64,000 bases of DNA from an uncultured Bacteroides sp. (GCA_947074205.1 CAMTOQ010000007.1:25270-89269); one strand, 5' to 3'. Positions 28,590-38,149 are shown, counted from the first letter of the stretch. The notes: generated by a model from the sequence alone, not told the origin. Translations and numbers: made by a program.

Positions 28590-28716
28590 TGGCGATTTTT
28601 GGAAATCTTATGAACCTGGCAAACTTTTTGTTGTTTTATGTAGAAGCGGATTGATGTTTGTTAATCAAAAACTTCTACAGGCCGTATAATATAAACGTAT
28701 AATACAGAAATAAGTT

Positions 28717-29301
28717 ATGAAAAAGAAAGAAGCAGCAAAAGATATGGAGCTCGACCCTAAAGCAACAGAACAACAAGCGGAAACTCAAAATGCACCCGAA
28801 GTAGAGGAAACTTTAGCAGAGGATGTAGTAGAGGAAAAAGATGAAGCTGCCATTAAGCTAGACGAGATTACTGCTGCACTCGAAGAGCAGAAAGATAAAT
28901 ACCTTCGTCTTGCAGCTGAATTTGACAACTTCCGCAAGCGCACAATGAAGGAGAAAAGCGATTTAATCCTTAACGGTGGCGAAAAGACATTGAATAGTAT
29001 TCTTCCTATTGTAGACGATATGGAAAGAGCACTTAGCACAATGGAAAAGGCAACTGACGTAAATGCAGTTAAAGAAGGTGTTGAACTGATATTTAATAAA
29101 TTTATGGCTGTATTGGGCCAAAACGGAGTGAAGAAAATCGAAACTGCCGATCAACCCCTTGATACAGACTTTCACGAAGCTATAGCTGTGATACCTGCAC
29201 CATCTGAAGACAAGAAAGGAAAGGTTTTAGATTGTGTGCAAAATGGCTATACACTAAACGATAAAGTACTTCGCCACGCCAAAGTGGTAGTTGGAGAATA
29301 A
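28717..29301 (+). CDS. grpE: Nucleotide exchange factor GrpE
   Basis: 194 residues. It is the co-chaperone that releases ADP from DnaK. A long acidic, low-complexity N-terminus (residues 1-55) leads into the coiled-coil (DKYLRLAAEFDNFRKRT), then the C-terminal beta domain with PLDTDFHEAIAVIP and the VLDCVQNGYTLNDKVLRHAKVVV ending. dnaJ follows after 9 bp, so they form one operon; dnaK itself is not in the window. Confidence 0.96.
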   Translation: MKKKEAAKDMELDPKATEQQAETQNAPEVEETLAEDVVEEKDEAAIKLDEITAALEEQKDKYLRLAAEFDNFRKRTMKEKSDLILNGGEKTLNSILPIVDDMERALSTMEKATDVNAVKEGVELIFNKFMAVLGQNGVKKIETADQPLDTDFHEAIAVIPAPSEDKKGKVLDCVQNGYTLNDKVLRHAKVVVGE

Positions 29302-29310
29302 TAAATAAGT

Positions 29311-30489
29311 ATGGAGAAAAGAGACTACTATGAAGTGTTGGAGGTCACCAAGACCGCCAGTTATGATGAAATAAAGAAAGCATATCGCAAAAAAGCGCTT
29401 CAGTTTCACCCCGACAAAAACCCGGGTGACAAAACAGCAGAAAGCAAATTTAAAGAAGCTGCTGAAGCATACGAGGTATTGAGCAACGAAGATAAACGCG
29501 CACGCTACGACCAATTTGGCCATGCCGGTGTGGGTGGAGCAGCCGGAAATGGCGGCCCATTTGGCGGTGGCTTCGGTGGAGGTATGTCTATGGATGACAT
29601 CTTCTCTATGTTTGGTGACATTTTTGGCGGACACCGTGCAGGTGGTGGCGGCTTCGGAGGCTTTGGTGGCTTCGGAGGCGAAACGCAACAACAACGACGC
29701 TTTAGAGGCTCTGATTTAAGAGTGAAGGTAAAACTTTCACTCAAAGAGATTGTACAAGGTGCTGAGAAGAAATTCAAATTAAAGAAATACGTTGCATGTG
29801 ACGCTTGTCATGGTAGCGGTGCCGAAGGCAATGATGGTGCAGAAACCTGCCCTACTTGTCATGGTAGCGGCTCTGTGCTTCGCACTCAACAAACCATTCT
29901 AGGTACAATGCAGACTCGTGCTGCGTGTCCTAACTGCCATGGTGAGGGTAAAATCATCAAAAACAAGTGTAAAGCTTGTGGTGGTGATGGTATCGTTTAT
30001 GGCGAAGAAACTATCGATGTTTCTATTCCTGGTGGTGTTGTCGAGGGTATGCAACTTTCAATGAGCGGAAAAGGTAACGCCGGTAAGCACAATGGTGTAG
30101 CAGGCGACTTATTGATAATCGTTGAAGAAGAGGAAAATGACGAATTGCTACGCGATGGCAACGACCTTATCTACAACTTACTACTAAACTTCACCGATGC
30201 GGTATTAGGAACTTCTGTCGAAGTACCTACAGTAGACGGTCGCGTAAAGGTTAAAGTAGATGCAGGAACTCAACCTGGTAAGGTATTGAGACTTCGTGGC
30301 AAAGGTGTACCCAATGTAAACGGCTATGGCACTGGCGACTTGCTAGTTCATATCAGCGTATATGTACCCGAAGCTATCAGTAAAGAAGAGAAGGCTATCA
30401 TAGAGAAGCTTGCCGAGTCGGACAACTTCAAACCTAATACTTCTGTTAAGGAGAAAATCTTCCGCAAGTTCCGCAACTTGTTCGATTAA
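29311..30489 (+). CDS. dnaJ: Chaperone protein DnaJ
   Basis: 392 residues with the full type I layout. The J domain (residues 1-70) has the HPD motif (FHPDKNPGD). A Gly/Phe-rich linker (~75-130) follows. The zinc-finger domain has four CxxCxGxG-type repeats ([32 protein letters not shown]), and the C-terminal substrate-binding domain is complete. It delivers unfolded clients to DnaK and stimulates its ATPase. The strong terminator 40 bp downstream ends the grpE-dnaJ operon. Confidence 0.97.
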   Translation: MEKRDYYEVLEVTKTASYDEIKKAYRKKALQFHPDKNPGDKTAESKFKEAAEAYEVLSNEDKRARYDQFGHAGVGGAAGNGGPFGGGFGGGMSMDDIFSMFGDIFGGHRAGGGGFGGFGGFGGETQQQRRFRGSDLRVKVKLSLKEIVQGAEKKFKLKKYVACDACHGSGAEGNDGAETCPTCHGSGSVLRTQQTILGTMQTRAACPNCHGEGKIIKNKCKACGGDGIVYGEETIDVSIPGGVVEGMQLSMSGKGNAGKHNGVAGDLLIIVEEEENDELLRDGNDLIYNLLLNFTDAVLGTSVEVPTVDGRVKVKVDAGTQPGKVLRLRGKGVPNVNGYGTGDLLVHISVYVPEAISKEEKAIIEKLAESDNFKPNTSVKEKIFRKFRNLFD

Positions 30490-30528
30490 TTTTTAATCGA
30501 CTGATTTAGAATACAATTCAACTATACT

Positions 30529-30570
30529 ATATCCCGATGAATCATATCTGATTTGTTGGGATATTTTTTT
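30529..30570 (+). terminator. grpE-dnaJ operon terminator
   Basis: ATATCCC (30529-30535) pairs with GGGATAT (30558-30564), followed by seven T residues. Confidence 0.8.
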
Positions 30571-30600
30571 GTGTAGACACCTTAGAATAATGCATTTACT

Positions 30601-30680
30601 GACCACGCCTACTCACCGCGGTGGCCAGCGCTTGCCACCGCGGTGAGTAGGCGTGGTCTGGTCGGTGAGTGGGCGTGGTC
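30601..30680 (+). repeat. Interspersed palindromic repeat, copy 2, with 24-bp perfect stem
   Basis: Bases 30601-30624 are a perfect inverted repeat of 30635-30658, with a 10-nt loop. A third arm at 30662-30680 is a near copy (one mismatch) of the second, so the left arm has two alternative partners. The 73 bp from 30607 to 30679 align without gaps to the reverse complement of 9108-9180. Confidence 0.88.
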
Positions 30681-30796
30681 AGCAAATAGGTAAAATGGAG
30701 ATGCAAATTAGAAGATTATTAATTCACTTTTAGAGAAGATATAGCTATATTTGTTTATTCAGCAACGAGAGATTATGACAGACCACCATTACATAG

Positions 30797-31321
30797 ATGA
30801 AAAAAGCATTAACATTGTTCGAGACCGGAGATATTGACTCCATTACCGTGGGTTCCACAAAAGGTTTGTGTCAAATACACAAATACCTATTTGACGGACT
30901 TTATGAGTTTGCAGACACACTTCGCAAGCAGAATATTGCAAAAGGCGGCTTCCGCTTTGCTAATGCTCTCTATCTAGATGCCATTCTCCCTGTCATCGAA
31001 AAAATGCCCGAAAGCTCTTTCGAAGAGATTATTGCCAAATACGTTGAGATGAATATAGCCCACCCTTTTATGGAAGGCAATGGACGCACCACTCGCATAT
31101 GGTTGGATATGATTTTAAAGAAAAATCTGAAAAGAGTAATCAACTGGCAACTCGTGGAAAAAGATTCTTATCTCCAGGCAATGGAGAGAAGTCCAATCAA
31201 TGATCTAGAACTACGTGTATTATTAGAACCCGCACTTACCGATAAGATAAATGATAGAGAAATAATCTTCAAGGGTATAGAACAATCCTACTACTATGAA
31301 GGCTATAGCAAGGTGAAATAA
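30797..31321 (+). CDS. Fic family protein (class III-type AMPylase)
   Basis: 174 residues. The catalytic motif [12 protein letters not shown] is intact, so it should transfer AMP or a similar group to target proteins. Near the C-terminus SYYYEG fits the inhibitory [S/T]xxxE[G/N] motif, which places it with self-inhibited class III Fic proteins such as the one from Neisseria meningitidis. The ATG at 30797 gives [11 protein letters not shown]. In another frame an upstream ATG (30775) gives [10 protein letters not shown] and would join in frame if the six-A run at 30800-30805 were one base shorter. The N-terminus may therefore be frameshifted, or simply start at 30797. It lies beside a palindromic repeat and an AT-rich gene. 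Confidence 0.85.
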   Translation: MKKALTLFETGDIDSITVGSTKGLCQIHKYLFDGLYEFADTLRKQNIAKGGFRFANALYLDAILPVIEKMPESSFEEIIAKYVEMNIAHPFMEGNGRTTRIWLDMILKKNLKRVINWQLVEKDSYLQAMERSPINDLELRVLLEPALTDKINDREIIFKGIEQSYYYEGYSKVK

Positions 31322-31343
31322 TCAGATACACTCCTAACAATCT

Positions 31344-32213
31344 ATGAAAATACCTAATCTTACATATGGTGAGGCAATAAACGATGAATTATCATTCGTT
31401 TGCAGATTAATGTTGTGCAGTATTATCAGAAAGCGCCTCCACGATGAACAAACGATTAATATTGAAGAGCGATATATTATTGATGCATACGACATAATAC
31501 ATAATATTCATAATTGTCTAGAAACCATAGACAATGCAATTTTATTCATAAAGGAAGGATGGGACAGTGAATTCGGAGTAAAACATAGAATAAATGAAGA
31601 TACATATTTATTATATCACTATGACATTATCTGCCATAAGATTTATACTGTAAGAGATTTATACTTTAAATTAATCAATCATATTTACGAACTTGGGCTT
31701 AAAAACAAGGAATGTAAATGGAAGAATATTAAAGGAAAGAGGAAATCTATATCAAATACCTTCTTATTTTCGTTACTAAACGATAACCAAAATTCGTTGA
31801 AGTCAATATACCTTGTCAGGACTGTTTCTTCACATGATGGAGTAATAAGAGACAAATCACTCGACGTTACTGCAATCAATTCTATTCTTGCAATATATAA
31901 AGACTTAATACCTAAAAATTTAATCAACGGTATTACAATCAACAACAATCTATTTTACAGACATCGATTCCAAGAAAATAAAAGTAAATTCATTGAACAT
32001 ATTGAGATATGTAGATACAATACTTTTATTTATACTCGTTGCATATTATGCTCGCTGTGTAATGACTTCCTAAGCAAAATTAGCATAGAAACAAAACGGC
32101 AACATTTAACAAGTAAGACAACAGAGGAAATACTTAAACTAAAATCAAAAAGAAACTGTATCAATAATAAACATCCAAACGACTGCCCCAATTCTTGGAA
32201 ACACTCTAAATGA
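31344..32213 (+). CDS. Hypothetical protein with HEPN-like RX4H motif
   Basis: 289 residues, strongly AT-rich and rich in Ile, Asn and Lys, unlike its neighbours. It is all-helical in appearance. RTVSSH (Arg159-His164) is an RX4H motif as in HEPN ribonuclease domains, followed by a DG pair as in Cthe_2314-like HEPN proteins. The C-terminal 40 residues are basic and Cys/His-containing. No membrane segment is clear. It starts 22 bp after the Fic gene, so they may be one transcript. The HEPN assignment is tentative; otherwise it is an unknown accessory gene, probably acquired. Confidence 0.5.
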   Translation: MKIPNLTYGEAINDELSFVCRLMLCSIIRKRLHDEQTINIEERYIIDAYDIIHNIHNCLETIDNAILFIKEGWDSEFGVKHRINEDTYLLYHYDIICHKIYTVRDLYFKLINHIYELGLKNKECKWKNIKGKRKSISNTFLFSLLNDNQNSLKSIYLVRTVSSHDGVIRDKSLDVTAINSILAIYKDLIPKNLINGITINNNLFYRHRFQENKSKFIEHIEICRYNTFIYTRCILCSLCNDFLSKISIETKRQHLTSKTTEEILKLKSKRNCINNKHPNDCPNSWKHSK

Positions 32214-32217
32214 ATAA

Positions 32218-32250
32218 AGCCGCCTCTCCCACTATAGGAAAAAGGCGGCT
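32218..32250. terminator. Bidirectional terminator between the HEPN-like gene and rocD
   Basis: AGCCGCCT (32218-32225) pairs with AGGCGGCT (32243-32250). It lies between convergent genes and has T-rich flanks on the exit side in both directions. Confidence 0.7.
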
Positions 32251-32258
32251 ATCATCAT

Positions 32259-33494
32259 TTATTCAAACTCTCTCACAGTCTTGACAATGATATCGATACA
32301 TTCGCGCAACTGATCTTCGGAGATAACCAAAGGTGGTGCAAAACGAATGATATTAGTGTGTGTAGGTTTAGCTAACAGGCCATTTACTGCCAATTTTAGA
32401 CAAATATCCCATGCTAAATCTTTGTGTTTGTCATTATTAATAATCAGCGCATTGAGCAGCCCTTTGCCTCTTACATAAGAAGCAACTGAGGATGTAGCAC
32501 AGAGTTTATTCATCTCTTCTCGGAAGATTTCGCCTAAGCGATTTGCATTCTCGGCTAGCTTTTCATCCTTCACTACCTCTAATGCCACCACTGCCACACA
32601 AGCAGCGATAGGGTTACCGCCAAAAGTAGAACCATGTTGTCCGGGGCGAATCACCTCCATAATTTCATTATCTGCCAGAACGGCAGAAACAGGATAGGAA
32701 CCACCGGATAGAGCTTTCCCAAGAATCAAGATATCGGGGTGAACATCCTCATAATCGCAAGCCAACAAGCGACCGGTACGGGCAATACCCGTTTGCACTT
32801 CATCGGCAATAAAAAGTACATTGTGTTGACGACAAATGTCGTAGCAGGCTTTAAGGTAGCCTTCGTCTGGCACAAAAACTCCTGCCTCGCCTTGGATAGG
32901 TTCAACTAAGAAACCTGCAATAGTTGGGTCATTCTCCAGCAACTCTTTCAAAGCCTCTACATTATTGTAGGGAACAGTTACAAAACCGGGAGTATACGGC
33001 CCATAACCATCAAATGCATCGGGATCTACTGAGAACGATACTATACTGATGGTGCGCCCATGAAAGTTTCCTTCGCAGGTCACTATCTTTGCTTCACCTT
33101 TTGCAATGCCTTTTTTCTCGTAAGCCCACTTACGGCAAAGTTTCAAAGCTGTCTCAACGGCTTCTGCACCGGTATTCATCGGCAACAATTTATCATACCC
33201 AAAGTAGCGAGTAGCAAACTCTTCATAAGGCCCCAGCTTATCGTTATGAAAGGCACGCGAAGTTAGTGTGAGTTTATGTGCTTGATCGGTCATTGCCTCT
33301 ACTATACGTGGATGACAGTGACCTTGATTAACAGCAGAGTAAGCCGAGAGAAAATCAAAATAGGGCTTACCATCCACGTCCCATACATATACACCACAAC
33401 CACGCTCCAATACTACAGGAAGGGGATGATAGTTGTGAGCTCCACAACGGCTTTCCAACTCAATCAGCTGAGCCGCATTTAATTTCTTTTCCAT
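32259..33494 (-). CDS. rocD: Ornithine aminotransferase
   Basis: 411 residues, class III PLP-dependent aminotransferase. It converts L-ornithine and 2-oxoglutarate to glutamate semialdehyde and glutamate. The PLP lysine is in [14 protein letters not shown], the cofactor-binding Asp in [10 protein letters not shown], and the N-terminal [18 protein letters not shown] matches ornithine aminotransferases rather than acetylornithine enzymes. It is the third gene of an operon with an amidinotransferase-family gene and ctlX, consistent with a route from arginine or citrulline through ornithine to glutamate. Confidence 0.92.
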   Translation of the reverse strand: MEKKLNAAQLIELESRCGAHNYHPLPVVLERGCGVYVWDVDGKPYFDFLSAYSAVNQGHCHPRIVEAMTDQAHKLTLTSRAFHNDKLGPYEEFATRYFGYDKLLPMNTGAEAVETALKLCRKWAYEKKGIAKGEAKIVTCEGNFHGRTISIVSFSVDPDAFDGYGPYTPGFVTVPYNNVEALKELLENDPTIAGFLVEPIQGEAGVFVPDEGYLKACYDICRQHNVLFIADEVQTGIARTGRLLACDYEDVHPDILILGKALSGGSYPVSAVLADNEIMEVIRPGQHGSTFGGNPIAACVAVVALEVVKDEKLAENANRLGEIFREEMNKLCATSSVASYVRGKGLLNALIINNDKHKDLAWDICLKLAVNGLLAKPTHTNIIRFAPPLVISEDQLRECIDIIVKTVREFE

Positions 33495-33504
33495 AATAAT
33501 ATAT

Positions 33505-34431
33505 CTAATGTTTCGGATTATATATTTCAGCTATCATGCAGCGAGCACTTCCACCACCATACTGCTCAATAGTAGCTATATCTACCGGCAGCAACTCATT
33601 ATATTTACCCATAATATTTTTCTGATCATCTGTCAAAATATTATAGGCCGATTGCGATAGCACCAAATAAGGATTCCCATCAATCGACTTAACTTGAAGC
33701 ATGTTACCGGCAAAATGATGCATTTGCACTTCGGTCAATGATATAATTTGTTCTTTGCCCGATTTCTCAAGCATTTCACGGAGCAATGATCGCTCGTTAT
33801 TGTCGTCAATTGAATCAAAACAGACAACGGCGTAGCGATCAGCCACACACATCATCACATTGGTGTGGTAGATAGGTAGCCGGCCACCTTCAACACTCTG
33901 AAGAGCATGAAAAGCACAAGGTTGATAGTCAAATTCCGCGCAAAAATCATGGAATAAAACACTGTCTGTACGCTCCGAAAGAGCCGCATAAGCGATGCGT
34001 GCATCACGGTCTAGAACCATACTTCCTGTACCCTCAAGGTAGCGCCCTTGTTGCTCAGCAGCAGTAAAGTCTATTATTTCTGCGATAGTAAATCCATATT
34101 CCTGCAACTGTTCGAGAATGTCCATTCGCCTTTCTGCACGACGGTTGACTGCAAACATAGGATAAAGTGCCACACGACCATCCTCATGAAAACTCACCCA
34201 ATTGTTGGGGAAGATGGAATCAGGAGTATACGGTGATTGTGTGTCTGCAATTGCTACAACATCAATTTCCTTCGAGCGAAGCAGTTCGACCATATTGCAG
34301 AACTCCTTATAGGCTTTCTGCTGAATAGTTGCTGCAGGCTGCCCATCTTTCTGTTGAAAATAGTTGTTGGCAGCAGTCTCTTCGTTGAAGCCGAAAGCCA
34401 CGGGCTCTATCATTAGTAGATGTGAAGTCAT
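33505..34431 (-). CDS. ctlX: Citrulline utilization hydrolase CtlX-like
   Basis: 308 residues of the amidinotransferase/arginine deiminase superfamily (pentein fold). It matches the CtlX branch, annotated as a citrulline utilization hydrolase. Visible active-site features are the Asp in [15 protein letters not shown], the Glu in [11 protein letters not shown], the His in [10 protein letters not shown] and the Cys near the C-terminus ([11 protein letters not shown]). In these enzymes the Cys attacks a guanidino or ureido carbon. It begins 13 bp after the upstream amidinotransferase-family gene and precedes rocD by 10 bp. The exact substrate is uncertain. Confidence 0.85.
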   Translation of the reverse strand: MTSHLLMIEPVAFGFNEETAANNYFQQKDGQPAATIQQKAYKEFCNMVELLRSKEIDVVAIADTQSPYTPDSIFPNNWVSFHEDGRVALYPMFAVNRRAERRMDILEQLQEYGFTIAEIIDFTAAEQQGRYLEGTGSMVLDRDARIAYAALSERTDSVLFHDFCAEFDYQPCAFHALQSVEGGRLPIYHTNVMMCVADRYAVVCFDSIDDNNERSLLREMLEKSGKEQIISLTEVQMHHFAGNMLQVKSIDGNPYLVLSQSAYNILTDDQKNIMGKYNELLPVDIATIEQYGGGSARCMIAEIYNPKH

Positions 34432-34444
34432 AGTATATCAAGAT

Positions 34445-35365
34445 TTAATCGTTTGCACGCACCAGAGGGAAAGTAGAGCAACGAAGCAAACCTCCCATCT
34501 TAGATATCTCATGATAAGGCACACGCTCAACTGTTAATCCCCACTCGTCTTCCAAGTGGGTATTGAGCCGTTCAAATCGTTGTTCACTCACCACAACATT
34601 GGGTGATATTGAGAAGATATTAGTATTCATGTAGTACATCTCTTCTTTCGTAATATGAAATAGATTGTCTTCACCGAACACATCTAGCACCGTTTGGTAA
34701 GATGCATCATCTAAAAAACCATCTTTATAAACGATGGCCTTACCCTTTGAAACAGGCATAAATGTACAGTCCAAATGTAGCACTCCATGACGGGGATCAG
34801 TATTGCTTTTCTTGAGCTCCAAGGGTAAGAAAGTCTTCTCGGGGCACACTTCTTTCAAGAAGTCGAAAGCATAGTTGTTGGTGCGTGCAGTTTTCATTTG
34901 CGGATAGTCGGGGCGCGAATAAATACCTACAAAAACCAAATCATCATAGAGAACAATATCACCTCCTTCCACATGAGCCTTCTCAGGGAGGTTAAAGATT
35001 TTGTTGTAAGCTATCTGATTGTACACAGTTTCATAAGCCTCTTTTTCATCTTCACGATCGGGAATGATATTCGAAACTATAACCTTATCATTGATCACAA
35101 AACCTACGTCACGTGCAAATATCTGATTACAATTTTCCAAAGTCCATGGTCTAAAAATTTGCACACCATATTTTGATAATGCTCTTTCGAACATACTCAT
35201 CTCCTTATAAACATCTTCCTCGCGTGGATATATACCTAGCGATACTGACTCGTAAGATTTTGCATCATAAGTCTCGTCTAAAGTAGGAACAGAACCTAGA
35301 GATCCGGGTTGCCCTAAAACCACTGATTTAAGCGTAGATGTTTCGTTATTAATACAAAGCTGCAT
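34445..35365 (-). CDS. Amidinotransferase/arginine deiminase family enzyme
   Basis: 306 residues from the ATG at 35365. A longer frame from 35386 is excluded because that ATG lies inside the -7 box. Pentein-fold features are IFARDVGFVI (Asp), HVEGGDIVLYDD (Glu/Asp), HGVLHLDCTF (His) and the C-terminal active-site Cys in MGGLLRCSTFPLV. The family includes arginine deiminases, dimethylargininases and amidinotransferases. Being first in an operon with ctlX and rocD suggests that it acts on arginine or a related guanidine to feed ornithine formation, which is inference. Strong promoter 18 bp upstream. Confidence 0.85.
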   Translation of the reverse strand: MQLCINNETSTLKSVVLGQPGSLGSVPTLDETYDAKSYESVSLGIYPREEDVYKEMSMFERALSKYGVQIFRPWTLENCNQIFARDVGFVINDKVIVSNIIPDREDEKEAYETVYNQIAYNKIFNLPEKAHVEGGDIVLYDDLVFVGIYSRPDYPQMKTARTNNYAFDFLKEVCPEKTFLPLELKKSNTDPRHGVLHLDCTFMPVSKGKAIVYKDGFLDDASYQTVLDVFGEDNLFHITKEEMYYMNTNIFSISPNVVVSEQRFERLNTHLEDEWGLTVERVPYHEISKMGGLLRCSTFPLVRAND

Positions 35366-35382
35366 ATATTTCCTATTTTTAT

Positions 35383-35414
35383 GCAAATGTATTATTTTGA
35401 TTAGTAATCACAAA
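35383..35414 (-). promoter_or_regulatory. Promoter of the amidinotransferase-ctlX-rocD operon
   Basis: On the minus strand: TTTG (35414-35411), a 19-bp spacer, then TACATTTGC (35391-35383). Both boxes fit the consensus fully. Confidence 0.85.
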
Positions 35415-35518
35415 TTTTTATATTATATTTTTTACTCAATTAAAATTAACTATTGCATTATGTCAGACATTCTATGGTTTATCTTCAATAAAAATAGCAA
35501 CGATTAAAAATATGTTCT

Positions 35519-35526
35519 TATTTTTG
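35519..35526 (+). promoter_or_regulatory. -7 box of the symporter gene
   Basis: TATTTTTG fits TAnnTTTG. It overlaps the GTG that would begin the longest open frame, so the next ATG at 35550 is the start. Confidence 0.6.
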
Positions 35527-35549
35527 TGCATCTAACAAAATACCCAGCA

Positions 35550-36716
35550 ATGAAAAAGTTACGCATAGGCCTACTTGCCCGAATCATTATAGCTATCATC
35601 CTAGGAATAGGTTGCGGCTTTGTTTTACCCGAAATATTAGTACGCTTCTTTGTTACCTTCAACGCTATATTCAGCGAATTTCTTGGTTTCTGCATACCAC
35701 TTATCATACTTGGGCTAGTCACTGTCGCAATAGCGGATATAGGGAAAAATGCCGGGCGAATGCTAGTGATTACTGCACTAATTGCATACGGTGCAACGCT
35801 ACTTTCGGGTTTTTGGGCCTACTTCACCGGTGCAACATTCTTCCCAAAGCTTATCACCCCCGACAATTCTTTGAACCATATTGCAGATATACCGGATCTT
35901 CTCCCCTACTTCACGCTGAAGATTCCACCTATGATGAATGTGATGACAGCGCTTATAACGTCGTTTGTGGCCGGACTAGGTATCGCGAAGCTAGAGAGTA
36001 ATGCGCTAAGACACTGTGCACAGGAATTTCAGCAGATCATTATCAAACTGATCAATGGAGTTATAATACCGTTACTCCCTCTCTATATTTTTGGAATATT
36101 TCTTGGAATGACCTGCACCGGCCAGGTTTTCGCCATATTAATCGTATTCGCAAAAATAATTGGAGTCATTTTCTTACTACACATCTTCCTACTCATTTTG
36201 CAATACACCATAGCAGGTGGCATCGTTGGTCGCAATCCATTCCGACTACTGTTCACCATGCTTCCTGCCTATTTCACGGCTTTGGGCACACAGTCTTCGG
36301 CAGCAACAATACCGGTAACACTTAAGCAAACAGAAAAAAATGGGGTATCCGAGGATATTGCAGGTTTCGTCGTCCCCCTCTGTGCAACGATACATCTATC
36401 GGGCAGTACAATGAAGATAGTGGCTTGTGCATTGGCACTAATGATTATGCAAGGCATTACGTTTGACTTTGCTCAGTTCGCAGGATTCATCTTTATGCTG
36501 GGAATTACAATGGTGGCAGCGCCAGGTGTACCAGGAGGTGCCATCATGGCTTCCCTAGGGGTGCTTAGTTCCATTCTAGGTTTCGATGAATCAGCACAGG
36601 CCCTTATGATAGCCCTTTATATAGCAATGGATAGTTTCGGTACAGCATGTAATGTAACAGGTGATGGCGCAATAGCCTTAGTAGTAGATAAAATCTCGAA
36701 AGCTATAAAAAAGTAG
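35550..36716 (+). CDS. Dicarboxylate/amino acid:cation symporter
   Basis: 388 residues from the ATG at 35550. Eight or more hydrophobic segments make this an inner-membrane carrier of the DAACS family (GltP/DctA/SstT). It shows the FCIPLIILGLV region and the hairpin/substrate motifs LGTQSSAATIPVTL, IHLSGSTMKIV and the C-terminal AMDSFGTACNVTGDGAIALVVDK. It imports glutamate, aspartate, serine or C4-dicarboxylates with Na+ or H+; the substrate is not fixed by sequence. It is divergent from the arginine/ornithine operon, whose product is glutamate, so a link in amino-acid use is possible. Confidence 0.9.
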   Translation: MKKLRIGLLARIIIAIILGIGCGFVLPEILVRFFVTFNAIFSEFLGFCIPLIILGLVTVAIADIGKNAGRMLVITALIAYGATLLSGFWAYFTGATFFPKLITPDNSLNHIADIPDLLPYFTLKIPPMMNVMTALITSFVAGLGIAKLESNALRHCAQEFQQIIIKLINGVIIPLLPLYIFGIFLGMTCTGQVFAILIVFAKIIGVIFLLHIFLLILQYTIAGGIVGRNPFRLLFTMLPAYFTALGTQSSAATIPVTLKQTEKNGVSEDIAGFVVPLCATIHLSGSTMKIVACALALMIMQGITFDFAQFAGFIFMLGITMVAAPGVPGGAIMASLGVLSSILGFDESAQALMIALYIAMDSFGTACNVTGDGAIALVVDKISKAIKK

Positions 36717-36758
36717 TATTGCATCCATGATGAAGTTAGAAAGACTTTAAGTAAGAAG

Positions 36759-36788
36759 AAAAAAAAACGGCACCCCGACTCACGCCGT
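36759..36788 (-). terminator. Terminator of galE
   Basis: ACGGC (36767-36771) pairs with GCCGT (36784-36788); read leftward it runs into nine T residues. It lies 155 bp after the galE stop with no gene between. Confidence 0.5.
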
Positions 36789-36942
36789 AGTACCGTTACA
36801 ACACAAACACAAAATAAAACACGATCAATGTGCAGCTTCAAGGGCTGGTAAATTAGCTAACCACAATGATGTAAGATATTCACATATCCTGCTTCATTAT
36901 ACCGAAGAGCTGCATCGTGTAACGTATTAAACTACAAAATCT

Positions 36943-37977
36943 TTATTGTACACCCTGTTCGCGCAGTTTCTGTTGCCAGTTCCATGCCGAAAGTAGGGTA
37001 TCTTCAATTGTCTCTTCTGCTCTCCAACCCAAAACATTATTAGCAATAGTTGGATCGGCCCACACTTGTTCTATATCACCAACACGTCGGCCTACTATTT
37101 TATAGTTGAGCTTCACGCCGGTAGCAGCTTCAAAAGCATTGATAAGTTCTAATACGGAAAGGCCACGACCAGTACCGATATTGAAAACTTCTACTTTATC
37201 ATTCTGTTTCTTTTCGAGAATTCTATCAATTGCAATCACGTGAGCTTTTGCAAGATCCACTACATTGATAAAATCACGAATGCAAGAACCATCAGGTGTG
37301 TTATAATCATCCCCAAATACACTAAGCTGCTCGCGAATACCAATAGCAGTTTGTGTAAGGTAAGGAATTAAATTTTGTGGGACTCCATTTGGAAGCTCAC
37401 CAATCAAAGCGGTTGGATGTGCGCCAATAGGATTAAAGTAGCGTAGCAAGATAGCTTGTACAGGAGCACCCGAAGTGATAACATCGCGCACAATCTCCTC
37501 GCAAATTTGCTTAGTGTTACCATAAGGAGACTCAGCCTTCTTGATAGGCGCATTCTCTGTAACTGGTAATTCATCTGGCTGACCATATACAGTACACGAG
37601 GAAGAGAAAACAATCCCCTCTACTCCATGCTTGGGCATAAGATCAAGTAGATTGAGCAATGAGCCCAAATTGTTGCGATAGTAAAGCAATGGTTTCTCCA
37701 CTGACTCACCTACAGCTTTGCTAGCTGCAAAGTGAATAATAGCTTTGATGCCTGGATATTTGGCGAATACTGCGTCCAAAGCCTGATAGTCTAAACAGTC
37801 GACTTCTTCAAATGCTGGTCGAATACCAGAGATCTTCTCAATGCTATCTACAACGTCTGCACGAGAGTTAGAAAGGTTATCGATGATAACAACATCATAT
37901 CCACTATTTTGCAATTCGACAACCGTATGCGAACCAATGTATCCGGTTCCACCGGTCACCAAAATTCTATTTTTCAT
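36943..37977 (-). CDS. galE: UDP-glucose 4-epimerase
   Basis: 344 residues of the extended SDR family. It interconverts UDP-glucose and UDP-galactose with bound NAD. The N-terminal GGTGYIGSHTVVEL dinucleotide motif is present, as are SSSCTVYG with the catalytic Ser/Thr and SPYGNTKQICEEI containing the Tyr and Lys of YxxxK. Typical of GalE are ILRYFNPIGAHP and VFGDDYNTPDGSCIRDFINV. It is monocistronic. A -7 box TAGTTTTG is present on this strand at 38029-38022, 45 bp before the ATG. Confidence 0.95.
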   Translation of the reverse strand: MKNRILVTGGTGYIGSHTVVELQNSGYDVVIIDNLSNSRADVVDSIEKISGIRPAFEEVDCLDYQALDAVFAKYPGIKAIIHFAASKAVGESVEKPLLYYRNNLGSLLNLLDLMPKHGVEGIVFSSSCTVYGQPDELPVTENAPIKKAESPYGNTKQICEEIVRDVITSGAPVQAILLRYFNPIGAHPTALIGELPNGVPQNLIPYLTQTAIGIREQLSVFGDDYNTPDGSCIRDFINVVDLAKAHVIAIDRILEKKQNDKVEVFNIGTGRGLSVLELINAFEAATGVKLNYKIVGRRVGDIEQVWADPTIANNVLGWRAEETIEDTLLSAWNWQQKLREQGVQ

Positions 37978-38071
37978 AAACTTGTGAGAATAATATTTAA
38001 ATTATGTATTCTTTTCAGCGACAAAACTAGTAAAAATATTCAAGACGGCACACTGTTAATACAAAAAGAGT

Positions 38072-38117
38072 AAAAAAAAATATAGACAATCTCTAGTTAA
38101 AGAGATTGTCTATATTT
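38072..38117 (-). terminator. rnf operon terminator
   Basis: A perfect 17-bp stem (38078-38094 with 38101-38117) and a 6-nt loop; read leftward it is followed by a run of T. It lies 33 bp after rnfA. Confidence 0.9.
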
Positions 38118-38149
38118 ATGATAAGTGTATATTCTAAAGAAATAACGCC

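Larger units (their letters stand above)
30490..30796. other. Intergenic region with terminator and palindromic repeat
   Basis: 307 bp between dnaJ and the Fic gene. It holds the dnaJ terminator (30529-30570), repeat copy 2 (30601-30680) and the short out-of-frame 5' extension of the Fic gene from 30775. Nothing else is recognised. Confidence 0.6.

Noticed and set aside
36789..36942. Possible small RNA between the galE terminator and the galE stop
   Set aside because: No promoter and no stable hairpin of its own beyond the terminator; most likely just the galE 3' untranslated region.
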